Made by a program: the position numbers and the translations under genes. From Haberlea rhodopensis (taxonomy: Eukaryota > Streptophyta > Magnoliopsida > Lamiales > Gesneriaceae), in the NCBI GenBank assembly GCA_907163345.1, contig CAJQUN010000040.1, forward strand, positions 1,612,001 through 1,676,000: a stretch of 64,000 bases of DNA, in the 5' to 3' direction. The number at the start of each line of letters is the position of its first letter. Position 1 is the stretch's first letter. Shown piece by piece: positions 1 through 12,300 of this stretch. The notes beneath the pieces are model-generated. The model searched no databases. It saw only the letters and a list, made by a program, of their open reading frames with translations, and was not told the origin of the DNA.

Positions 1-555
1 TGTATGTACCAGGTTGGGCCTAAATTATATATCAACTCAATATAATTGGTCTAAAATAATTTATATGCTTGCTCAACAAAAAAATTGATATGCTAATGTA
101 CGTATTTTTCGTGTTTTAATATTAAATAATGTATAAGTGATGTTCAAACCAGATACATACAGCTATTTCCCGTTCATTTTCAAAGTGCATGGGCCTCGCA
201 ATAATTAGGTGGGTTAATTGGAGAAGTTGTTATACATAAAATACCTCTTCATAGTAAATAAGAGCAAATTTCAATGATGATCCCACTACATATTATTTTA
301 GTTGTGCACGATATGTGTTCTTTCCATTAGTTTTTTAATGAAAAAATGGTCGAGAACTATTTTTGTTGAAAAACAATTTGTGTAGATCTATATTTGTTTA
401 GTACAAAAAATTTGAAACTACTATTATAAATGATACGAGATCATTCTTGTAATTTATCCTAAAAATATATATAAAACTGTGTATTTTTTTTTTCGTATTC
501 CTCGATCCAGATCAACCTCTTTTGGCCTTGGATATCTCCAACTAGATGCCATCCT
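1..555. other. AT-rich intergenic DNA, no gene seen
   Basis: No reading frame with recognisable protein similarity on either strand. Short homopolymer runs only. Confidence 0.6.
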
Positions 556-1697
556 TGTAGGCCTGACCTAAGTCACATAATCCTCCTACCCCCCTCCAAG
601 TATTGGCGCTCCGGCCGCGAACTGGCGAACTCGGTGCGCGTGCGGCGCATTAAGACGACTTAAGAATTTCTAGTTCGCGCTTTAAGAATTTCTAGTTCAC
701 GCACTAAGATTTCCTAATTCGTGCACTAAGATTTCCTAATTCGCGCATTAAGATTTACTAAGTCGCGCACTAAGTTACTAAGTCTCCTAATCCTCCTTAA
801 TTCTTCGATTTTTTTTTTGTAATTATAAAAAAAATTCTTCGATTTTGGGTTTAGATGAATTTTTATGGTTTCTAGGTATTTCGAGTTGGTAAGAAAATTA
901 TATTATATGGTAAATAGATAGATAATGAATTATGAAAAGACATAATAACATATGAAATATTAAAATATGTGATAAAAGAAAGTATGATAAATCCGTGATT
1001 TTGTAAAATTTTTGCGGAGTAAATAATAATAAATTTGATATCTTAGATTTTTGCATGAAAATTAATAGAATGAACTTTATAAATAAAACTTTTATTTTTA
1101 TTGAGTTAATTTAAAAGTTTATATTAGTCATTTCATAAAGTAATAATATAAGTGTCCGAAATTAATATGAGTCATTTTTAATAAATTCATACTATTACCA
1201 AACATGTTGAAATAAATATGAACCATTTGGTTTCATTTTTCAAATTCGTTATTTTATATCTTAAAATAAAACAAAACTTTAATACTTCATTTCTATTTCT
1301 ACAATATATTTTTTGGAGAATTCTTACTAGACGAACGATCAAATACAAGATTCAAATTACGTTGTATCACTGGCTATAACATTTTTGCAAAGCTGTAAAT
1401 GTTAGATTCTTCAATGAAATCTAATTTTAATATTTTTTAAGAATGGTAAAGCTGCAAACACCAAAGTTGTTAAGAACTTCATATTGTAAATTTCTAAATA
1501 ATATAGTAATTATGTGAGTTTGTTAAATATGATGTATATTATGCATGTTTATCTTCATTTCATCAGTGTGTATGTATATATATTTATTTATTAATTAATT
1601 TTTAATAGGCGCATTAAGGCGCACCCGCACTCAATTTTTTTGCAAATTGACGCACTCACGCATCCACATCAGACTTATGTGACTTAGGGCCTGACGT
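556..1697. repeat. Inverted-repeat element, about 1.1 kb
   Basis: The left edge reads GGCCTGA-CCTAAGTCACATAA and the right edge, reverse-complemented, reads CAGGC-CCTAAGTCACATAA, so a 14-bp core (CCTAAGTCACATAA) is perfectly inverted. Just inside, GC-rich GTGCG...GCATTAAG patches near 626-650 and 1609-1635 are also roughly inverted. The interior is AT-rich and has no coding frame. This fits a non-autonomous TIR element, but no clear target duplication is visible. Confidence 0.45.
659..786. repeat. 22-bp tandem repeat, about 5-6 copies
   Basis: Units of the type ACTAAGATTTCCTAATTCGC plus GC repeat every 22 bp with a few substitutions. The CpG-bearing TTCGCGC end of the unit stands out from the AT-rich surroundings. 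The array lies inside the inverted-repeat element. Confidence 0.75.
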
Positions 1698-4469
1698 AAC
1701 GCTCGCTACAAAGTTCGGCTTGTATGGCTGCGCCAGCAAGGGCGTAGATTTTTTTATTAATTTCAGTTTTAGTGCTTTACTATTCCAAAAATTAATTTTA
1801 AATATAGACTTACTCAAGTTATGTACTTATTTTATTTAATTTATATAAATAACAGTAATTACTAAATTTATAATAATAAAAAAAAGAATTAGATATAAAA
1901 TAAATACGATCTAGCAATGTATTCATAGTTTGATATTTGATGAATTTGACAAATAATTATATAAAAAATGACAACAATTTTTTTTATAAGTTGGAGTTGG
2001 TGGATTAATTTTGTAATTTGGGGAAAACATTGCATGATTTTAGAACAAAATTTGCGAATAATAAGATTTTGAGTTGTGGTAATACAATATAATGCGCTAT
2101 CTCTCTCTATCTCTTTTCGAGTTGTTAATAATTTACCCATATAATTTGTAAATAAACAATTTATCCATCGTGTAGTTTGTAAAATATAGCTCACACCTCC
2201 ACAATTTTTCAGAATTTTTTTTCTTGTAATAAAGAAAATACCATTGTTTAGGACGAGTTATTTCGCACATACTCACAAACTACGTGTGAGTGTGTTGTCT
2301 CTTTTCAAACCACAAATATGTAAGTTGCACATTGTCGAAACCATAGAGGGTGAGTTGCACCTATTGTCAAATTTTTTTCTTTTTCTAATTTTAGGTGCAA
2401 TCTACCCATTACTTATTAGTTAAGTACAAATTGCCCTTTATGTTATTTAAAATAGACATATTGCCCTTTATATTATTATTTAGGTGCAATTTAACTCATC
2501 AATTATACAATTGATTTTAACATGTAATTTCAAAGCCAAGAAGTCAGACATGACGCGCGTCTCATATGCGGAGGGGATGTTGTACCTATTTTCAAACTAA
2601 ATGGAATGTAAACTGTATGTTTTCAAACCACATGAGATAAATCTAATTTCAGCATCACATGAGGTTTTGTGCCAAAAATTTTTTCCCTAATTGAAGAATA
2701 GCAAGTTTGTGTTTAGTTACGATATTTTTTTGCAACACTAGGTAAAACATAATTTAGGGATACAACAAAAAAAATGGCATTTTTCTTTGAATACTTCGAA
2801 CTTGTAGAAGGACAAGGGCGAAAGAATTTAAATAAAATTAACAAACAAGAAAACAAAATAAAATTTAGTCGCTTTGCCCTCGATGAGTTGGTCTATGTGG
2901 CTATATTGAGCAAGGGTCCGTGGGTTACATTGCCTTAAGGATATCATCAATATAACCCGATTTATGTCTATGTTTAACAACAATTTATAAAGGTAACTAA
3001 AATTCATAAATATTAAAGTTTTGTTCCAATTTCGAGGTAACATTGTGCATTGGAATCACTTGACTCATAGTATTGATAAAATCAAGATTTTGTACAATGG
3101 AGAAAAAAGAGAGAGGGTGATTTCTAATTAACTTTCGGGTTCGAATACTAAGTTTTTCGAAAAATAAACATTTTAAAAAAAGGCATATTGTTTGAGTGAA
3201 GGAAATCTTATTATTGCATTATTGGATTTTTATGTAAATAATTATGTGTCGCATGTTATATTAAATAAAGCCAAACTCGTCAAGAGCTTTTAGCTCAATT
3301 GGCACAAAAAGCTCACTCCCCTCCCCCTTTCCTATAAAAAAATGCCAAATTTAAAAGAGATTATGTTTTAAAAAGTATATAGATTTAAACGTTAATTAAT
3401 TTTACATAGAGGTATTTCGTATTTAGAAATGGGGCATGTAATATATAATAGACTTAAATAAAAAAGGGGACGTTAATTTCTGTCAAAATAGATACAGTCC
3501 CCAAGTTTTAGCACCGGCATACTGCCAACATGCACATGGCTCTAACCCATTGGGGCCAGGCCAAGCCTTTATTCGTACGCCAACACTATGTTTACATTAT
3601 TTGAATCACAACAAATTATTATTAACTTTATTAGTATGGAAGACATATGCCACAAATTTCTTCATTAGTTATCAAATTCTGTATTTTTCTTCACAACTAT
3701 CAAATAACATATTTTTCAAAATTTATGTTATTTGGAATTGAAAGAAGATGTGGCCATATGCTCGATTGATACATCGAAAAAGATTTAATTGCTTTATTGT
3801 ATGAGATATTATAGTTTCCCGTCTATAAAAAAAATAGTCTGATAGAATATTTACAATTATAGTCTCAATTTTTTTTAGTAATCCATTTTTTTAAACAAAT
3901 ATAATCTCAGACGGACTAACAAAAGTAGTCATAAGCTCTGTTTTTCTATTAAAAATTTACGTGAGATAATATTTGCAAACTTTCACACCAAGCAATTCTT
4001 TATACTTCTGTTCAATGTTAAAACTTCTAATTTATTTCATATTAAATGAAATTTTATAATATAGTCTAAAGATTATTTTTAAAAAAAATTCTCAAGAGTC
4101 AATATTAATTATTTGAATTTCTAAAGCTTCTTCCTTTCCTCTTCTTTTTTAACGTTAAATGTCAATCTAGTAAGCTTGGCCTACTCAAATGTTAGTTTTT
4201 TTTTTTTAAAACACATGGATTAGCTCGTTTAGTTATAAAAAAAAGAATATATATTAAGTTATTTTAGTGAATAGGAACTAAAAAGTAGGAATATGTATTT
4301 CGAATTCTTATCCTAACCCTAAAGGATGAGTGTGTTTGAATATAGAAGGGATATAAACAAGATTCTGGTAGGATGGTTCGTATCTTGTACTTCAGATTGT
4401 ATTTTATAACATGTCATGTAAGGGTTCGAGTATCCTTGTGCTCATTATTAATAAAATTATATATATATA
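1698..4469. other. AT-rich intergenic DNA with degenerate repeats
   Basis: No gene recognised. Imperfect repeated phrases such as GGTGCAATTT and ATTGCCCTTTAT recur at 2350-2500, suggesting an old transposon remnant. The short open frames here (for example near 1889-2194 and 2828-3043) have no plant-protein character. Confidence 0.55.
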
Positions 4470-4505
4470 CTATTTTTTATTGTACCGCGCAAGGCACGAT
4501 GCCAG
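4470..4505 (-). mobile_element. Possible decayed Helitron 3' terminus
   Basis: On the minus strand an imperfect hairpin (GGCATCGTGC, loop CTT, GCGCGGTAC) is followed after a few bases by ATAGT. Loop and stem resemble the intact Helitron 3' hairpin at 20381-20403, and ATAGT differs by one base from the expected CTAG|T. No matching 5' end was identified. Confidence 0.3.
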
Positions 4506-6480
4506 AAGACAATGTTTTTGCTGCAAAAAGAGTGTAACAAACTGATAAAAAAAGTACAATCATAAAATGAAAACGTTTGTGGAGCTGTTTAAGCAGATAT
4601 CATCATACACGTTACAAGCACAAAGTTTTGAACCAAAGTGTGATGATAGGCAGAAAGGATGCTAAGATATATGCAATTAGTTTGGTAAAAATTAGAGTTC
4701 TTGACCATTATTTTAGTGCATGAATTCATCTTCTAGCATCACCAGTGTCCAGACAAAATAAAACAAAAGAAAGAGATGCAAATAGATTCCAGAGTTATAT
4801 CTGTCCTGATTAAACAAGTCAATAATCAGTATTCTTCCACTGTCGTGATTGAAGCAGATGATCAGAGTCCAATGCAATAGCCATATTCTACTGAACTTGA
4901 TTCTCTTGAGAAGAGAAACTCTGCAAGACACGAACAACTATAAAATCCAATTCTTGTATCAACCAAGAGATAGACGCACAAGCTAATATTTTAGATGGCA
5001 GTTATAGAAACCTTAGAGTCAACCAAATTTCACACAAAAGCAATACATTTACATTGATGAGCTAACTACGCAAACCAAAATTACCGAGACATCATGCTAA
5101 GCAAAACATATTCATAGAATTTAGTTTCCTCGTATTTGATTTATTCAACCTATATGACTTTGAGGAATCATAATGGAGCAAATTTATTTATTCACTGTCT
5201 AATCAACCTAGGAGTACTATCTAACAAAAACGAAAATGGTAAATGGAAACAGGAATATAAAGAAATCATAGGTATTTGTGTGAAATCTCAAAAACCCATT
5301 GGTGTAATCGGGTTCAGTTTAGGGTTATCTGTAACCTACAAGGAGCGGATTTTGCCGCTCCGCTTCCTGAACCCTCTTTCAGATTTTGGGATTACGTAAA
5401 TTAATCTTTATTTTCTATTTTAATTAAATTTAATTTAATACAAGATATTTGGGGCTCATTCTCTGCAACCTCAATCTGGGTAAGCTAAATGGACTCTCAC
5501 GGACCACAAACATAATATAAGTGTATTTCTTAAAACAAGTTTTGCTAAAATCCAAATAACCGTATACATCATAGAAAACAAATACTACAAAAATATGAAA
5601 AAATAAATAAATAGAGACACGCATCAGAAACAAGTCTTGTCGCATCGAGGAAGAAGAAACGATACACCTGACGAAGCACGGAAGCAAAAAAAAAACCAAG
5701 AAATTAAAAGGCAAAACTAAGTAATATATAAACATGGAAGGCATCACCAAACGCCGCAATCAATATCCGTCGGTTCATTGTATGTAGAAGAGAAATCACA
5801 TAGCAACATTCAATTCAACCATACACCCTTCGCCCGCCTCTTCGATTCACTTGGAAGGAAGGACGTAAATGATATTTCCATAGAGGCCAGAGGCCAACAC
5901 ATACAGGGTAAAGAAAGAAGTCTAACCCCATTAACAAAGACAACAAGCCCGTATGTGTGTAGGTAATAAGCCTAAGCCATAATAAGCCCAATAGCAAAGG
6001 CAAGCAAAAAATAAGCCACAAAACCCATCATTTACTATAGCTAATAAGCCTAGTATCAGTAGCTCGTTACTGTAGAAAGGATATGATGCTTATATTACTG
6101 TAATAATAATAATATATATATATATATAATAAAATAATTTTTTAACTTATAAATCTTATCGCAATTGATATTATTTTTATATTTATCATCACCACAATCG
6201 TGGTGTATCGTCTACGCCAGATTGCCATGTCAACATAAGAATCTTTCGTCAAGTCTTTCATGCGTTGTCTTTGTTTCATTTTCATGTATTCCTTTCGCAA
6301 TTACTTTGTCAAAAGTTGATAGCTTCCTCCTATCTATGTTCTTCAAGAGTCAAAAATCAAATATTCCAATTGTCCAAGCAGTGGTTTTTCTTTTTTTCCA
6401 CCACAATATACACACACATATACAAGGACAGAGCCAGAAATTAGAACAATATATTATGAGATTAGGCAAGTGAACAGTGT
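4506..6480. other. Intergenic DNA, no gene recognised
   Basis: Short open frames on both strands (5136-5399, 5430-5759, 5815-6021) lack recognisable domains. A small inverted repeat (GAGCGG...CCGCTC) sits at about 5343-5361. A TA/ATA-rich run lies at 6100-6135. Confidence 0.5.
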
Positions 6481-9308
6481 TCTGTGCCTATATTCCCCGA
6501 AAATTACTGTTCACATGAACAGTGATTCTTAAGTGGACCATGGCTGGTGACTTCTTAAGTGGACTTTGTTTTATGGATTTATTAGTAGACAGTTGGGCTT
6601 CGTGTTGGGATTTGTTAATGTATGGGGCTTTGTTAATGTATGGGTCCATTAATCTTTATCTTTCCATGGCCGCTAGGGCTCGCTTCTTGCCCGATGGATT
6701 TCACCTCTCTTCGCATGCGCGGCTCTTTGTCTGCCGGTCATTGCCAGCCGCGGCTCTTTGTCCGTTCGTCCACCTGCAATTGTCTGCTGTCATTAAATGC
6801 TTCTCTGTGGTGGCTGCTGTGGTGCGCATCTCGCCGCCTTCGACATGACCAGGTAGGTTGCTTCACTTTTTTGCCCTTTGTATAAATCTTGCGTTCATAA
6901 AACTATCGCTCATGATATTTCCGTTCTTCTGCATCCCACCGAGTACGTCTCGCCTTCTTCCATCCGTGTTGTGTTTCAGGTTCGGTTATGCAATTTTGCT
7001 TGTTTCTTTTTACGATTTTTCACGTTGTGATATTTATTGAGTTTTTGGGTTTTCTGTTTTAGCTTGGGATTGACGAAGATCGAAGCTTTCCTTTTCTCCG
7101 TCTACTCTTTCAGGTTTGTTGTTTTGTTCTCGATTTGGGTTGCTTATTTTTTTGGTTTTTAGGCTGTTTTTTGCCTTGATCATTTGGTCTTATGGTTGGT
7201 TGCTTGATGATATCATATCTGCGTGATACTTATTTTTCTGTTGTTAAGAAAAGATTAGGTGTTATTATGCTGTGGTGTTAGCTTAACAATGATAATTTCT
7301 TGGTGTTCCTATTTTAAAATATTTTTCCCCCCTATGTTTTTGTCGGCCATTGTTGATGTCACCTACGTAACTGCATAACTGCAGTTTCTTTGCATATTAT
7401 CAGTCTTGTTTTTATATTGAGCCCATTCGATCTTGGCTAATAGCCCCTTAAATCTTGCTGCTTGTTGTATTCAAGGTCGTTTAGATTAAACCTGGATTTG
7501 TGGTGGATGTGATGTCATTGTCAAACATAATATTCCTTTTTTATTTTGTATTTTAGTTTTAAAATATTTGTCCTCCTCACTTAGTTCTTCCTGCAGTATG
7601 TACTCCATTTTTTTTAATGTTTTATGCAAATATTTTGGGATTGTATGTTATATAAATAATAATTTAAAGCGACAAAGTAATGTCTTTTGTACTACTTTTT
7701 TGAGAAAACATTTTTATGTGTGTAAAGATCCGCAATATATTGTTCTTCAAATTATCTACAAATTTATATTGGTGCGAATGGTAATTGAGATATCTTAAAA
7801 GTTTTAGATATAAATATAACGGCATTGCAATTGGTTTCCATTTTTCAAGGAACTGTAACTTAAAAGGTATATATTTTTGGATGTTTTAAATATTTAGTAT
7901 TTGAGCTCAATGAAAACCACTTAAGATTTTCTCTTCTTCTTTTTTTAAAAATATTCATTCAAGATATTCTCTTAATTCAGAATATTGACTTCCTCCAATA
8001 GTAGATAGGGTACTAGAAAGCGAGAACAAAACTATTCAAGATGAATTTATCTCTTCGCAATACTAAATATCCAATACCCAGGCAGAAAATCCTCTCTTTT
8101 CCGCTATCATTTTGTGGTTTGTTGCCTATTCAACATCATTTAGATTATCAACGGGGATTTATGGTTAATGTTGTGTTATTGTACGAAATACTTTTCCCCT
8201 TTTTTCGCTTTGGTTATTAAATATTAGGGGAATACTTTACAACATGATTTAAGCTGGCAAAATGTTGTATTCTGTATTTTCTTCGAGCCATGTGCACAAA
8301 CATGTGGCATACTGTTTTATCAAATTATATTTAAATTTGTTTCGAAGTGGATGGTTGTTCAAGTGGGATATCTAAAGAATATCTATTGATACATGTGTTT
8401 GATATTAATGTGAAAAATATATTACATGTTTTAAATCATTTGTCTCCAATTTAAATCGCATGAACTTACTTCAAATTATAAAGTTTGTTCAATAGATAAG
8501 CTGTTGCCATACGAGAACAGAACAATTTAGTGAATTTCTCTTGTTACATTGCTGGAATTGTGATACACAGGTTTGTTATTACTCTCAATTACTGAAGGAA
8601 AAGCGTTTGTGCTCATGCCTTTTGAAATGTGTATGCATTTAATGTGTTTTATGTTAAAAATATGTAGTGAGAAAATATACACCCAATCCTGAATGGTGTT
8701 TCAGCTTTTAAAGAAATGTTAGATTGCTTTTTCTTGCAAGAAGACCTCTTAATTTATTTGAGCATTGATAATACATTAATGTTGGTGTGCACTAATATCA
8801 GGTCTTAGGCTACAAAATGTAGTCTTATCATGCATTTGATCCAATGAACTCGACTTCTTGCCTTATATATGTCTTGTGTATATATATATATAAAAAAAAA
8901 CCGTTTTTGGGGGAACAATTTTTCCCGGTAAATGCTGTTTGAGTTTTTGAAAAAAAAGGGATGTTTTTTTCTTACAATTCATTTCCTGTCATAAAAGAAC
9001 AGATTGGAATTGAGTATCATTATCATTAGGAATTGTTTCATTCGTGGTTTTCCTGCCTTACGCTGCTCATCATTATTTAGCTTTTGATCTTTAGGCCCAT
9101 CGTGTCGGGGGCCTGGTACTCTGGCTCCAGCGCTCCTTCATCCCGATCAACGCTTACTATAATGCGTGGGCATCAAGCATCGCGTGTTTCCTTAGGGCGG
9201 TCCAAAAAAAACACTACCCAGTTACAACTTCTCATTTTCTCTATCTGCTTCCACGTTTCCACGGTTCCTTTCTCATACACCATATTGCCTTGATCCTTTG
9301 TTACAGGC
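6481..9308 (+). other. Helitron 5' region upstream of RepHel
   Basis: About 2.8 kb with no long coding frame. 6640-6860 is GC-richer and ends in a good splice donor (CAG|GTAGGT near 6852), and TTTGTTACAG just before 9307 is a good acceptor. A leader intron of about 2.4 kb spanning most of this stretch is therefore possible. Joining the ATG near 6845 through these sites does not keep the RepHel frame, so I treat this as non-coding leader. Confidence 0.4.
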
Positions 9309-12300
9309 ATGTCATCTTCTTCCCAAGCCGTGGCGCCTCCTGTCGCTGTCGATCCGCCCATGACTCCGTTCAACGATATTACCTACAAGTCAAGGCGCAT
9401 CCCTCCCCGAGGTAGGTGTATGCACCTTCATTCCTTAGAGTTACGCCTTCCCTTGGCTTACCTTCCATGCGTGGGGTTCACCCGTTCGTATTGCATGGGG
9501 AGGGTTTGGCCCTTTTACAAGACTACACATCCAGTAGGACCCGAGATTTGGATACCATTGCACTTGTGTTTTCAAATTTAAAAACTGCCTTACTTAACCT
9601 CGACGTTTTGCTCAGGGATTTCTCATCTATCTACCTTCTCTTTGTTATTTCAGCATCCTCTTCAGTAGCACATGCTCCATTCGGTCTTGGCCAAAGAGTT
9701 TCATCCTCTCGAACAAGCACTGGTACTAGGCAAGCATCCATTAGGCAAAGAAAGTCTCGTAAGTTTGTACACAGGACCGATCAAATCCCAACAGAGGTGT
9801 GGCGGCTGCCCTCAGCTTTCGATTGTGAATATTGTGGTGCACGCCGGATATACAGGGAGCCACCGGGTTTTTGCTGCGGAAATGGAAAGATAGACCTTGG
9901 ATGCACGAAGATGCCTTCGAGTTTGTGGCAACTCTATATCGCTGATACCTCTCACCTTGCTGAACATTTCCGCCAACGTTGTCGCACATATAACAACTCA
10001 TCGGCATTTACTTCGCTTGGGATATATTATGATCATGCGTTATGCAACGCAGATAAGGGCATTTACACATTCAAGGTACAAGGCGGTATTTACCATTTCA
10101 TTAGGGATTTGGTGCCTGCAGAGGGATGTGGTCGTCAACTCCAGCTATATTTCTATGGGACAGAAAATGAAGCTGATAATAGATTGGCCCAATCGGGGGA
10201 TCTGGATGCAAAGATCATATCATTCATAATGGACTTGATGAAGCTCAATCCATATGCAAATTTCTTTAGGAGCTTGCGAGATTTGCCCGACCTTGGCTCA
10301 TACAAAATCGTTTTGCGTGCTGATCCTTCTTTAGATCATAGGGTGTACAATTTGCCTGTGGTAGATCATGTTGCGGCCATCTGGAATGAACTAACCGACC
10401 TTCCTTCAGATCGTCCTCACGACGTTCGTGTCTACACCAAATCAAACAGCACGCAACCCGTCCACTACTATTATGGTTGTTATGACCCCTTGCAATATCC
10501 GCTCTTATTCCCATTTGGCGAGCCTGGATGGCATACGGGGATCCGCAAAACATGGTCCATTGGTGATGATTCAGAGATTCATCCCCTCATGCTCGAAGAA
10601 GACACGGATCCAATCTTGCCTTGCCAGGATAATTCTTGTGAATCGCTGTTGGGTGCTGAACATGAGAGTGCGTCCCTTTAACTTTTGTACTCATCATTTT
10701 CTTAACTTTTGCTCATACCGAATTCACTATTACATTTTACATGTTCCATTTGCTCTTTCTTTCAGATCTAGAACGCAATCGGGATAACCAAAAGAATGTT
10801 ACTGCCCGAGAATTCTACTGTTACAGATTTCAAATGCGCCGCGATGACTTGACCAACATACTTCATGCTGGCCGCCTTATTCAACAATACCAAATCGACA
10901 TGTATGTAAAGATAGAGACGCAACGTTTGGATTACTTGCGCAAGTCCCAAATGCAGAACGATATTCGGATGGAGTCATTTCAAGGTATAGTTGACAGCAT
11001 GGCATGTGATGGCGTAACATATGGTCAATCCATCGGCCAGCGCACTGTATTGCCTGCTTCCTTTCTTGGTGGCCCTAGGGACCTTCGTAGACGTTACATG
11101 AACGCGCTTGCCTTGGTTAGCACATTCGGTCGGCCTGATTTTTTCATCACCATGACATGCAACCCGAATTGGTCAGAGATCCAGGACGAGCTCCTACCAG
11201 GCGAGAAGGCACATAATCGAGCTGATTTACTTGCCCGTGTCTTTCGGGCAAAAAATGAAGAGTTGAAGGATGAAATTGTTTCTAAAGAGATTTTTGGGAA
11301 GGTGGCAGCCTACCTATATGTTATTGAGTTCCAAAAAAGAGGGCTCCCGCATGTGCATTGGCTTGTGATTATGAAAAACAGATTCAAGATTACTTCCGTT
11401 GAAGCGTATGATCGCTTTGTCTCGGCCGAAATCCCTGATCCTGTTGCGTATCCTCATCTTCATTGCTGTGTCTCCAAGCACATGATGCACGGGCCTTGTG
11501 GAGATATGAACCCAACAAATGTTTGCATGAGAGCTGGCTCTTGTAAAAATCATTATCCAAAAGCTTTTATTGAGTCCACTACACATCGCAATAATTCTTA
11601 TCCAGCATATAGGCGCAGCAATAACGGTAGATATGTTGTTGTAAGAAGGAAATCCTTGGATAATCGCTGGGTCATTCCATGCAACTCTTATTTATTGGCA
11701 AAATTCGATTGTCACATTAATGTTGAGATATGTGCAGATGTTAAGGTCATCAAGTATTTGTACAAATATGTATGCAAGGGAAATGATAAAGTTGCATTCA
11801 ATGTCGTTGACACGCCCGCACTACAAGACATGGATGAGATACGCGACTTCCAATCTGCACGTTGGCTTTGCGCGCCGGAATCAATGTGGCGCATTTATGG
11901 TTACACAATATACGAAATGCATCCTAATGTTGTTCAGCTGCATGTCCATTTGCCAAATTCCCATTACCTTTTTTTCCATGCTGCCCGGTCCTTGGAGAGC
12001 ATCTTATCTAACCCTAATAATACGAAGACTCAATTGACACAGTTCTTCTTCATAAATGCTAATGATCCGAGTGTACGAGCTTTGGACCTTCTTTACCGTG
12101 AATTCCCCAAGCACTTTGTTTGGAAAGAGACACATAAAAAATGGACCCCCCGCAAACGCGGGACTGCCCTTGGTCGTCTTGTCACAGTCAGCCCTGTGGA
12201 AATTGAAAGATATTATTTGAGGTTGTTACTAAATCATTTAAGATCGCCCACCTCCTTCGAACACCTAAAGACCCATAATGGTGTTCTTTATGATAGCTTT

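Noticed and set aside
3280..3350. tRNA or SINE head (TTAGCTCAATTGGCA phrase)
   Set aside because: Resembles an A-box, but no B-box at the right spacing and no cloverleaf can be drawn.
5136..6021. Short frames around 5.1-6.0 kb as a small gene
   Set aside because: No domain, no consistent splice structure, overlapping frames on both strands.
6522..7040. Overlapping plus-strand frames near 6.5-7.0 kb as captured genes
   Set aside because: No recognisable domain, and three overlapping frames in a GC-richer leader suggest chance.
9416..10681. RepHel starting at the ATG at 9416 as an unspliced 421-aa gene separate from the 1,115-aa downstream frame
   Set aside because: Consensus introns at 9412-9653 and 10668-10765 join the frames exactly into one transposase. 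The 9416 start would translate intron sequence.
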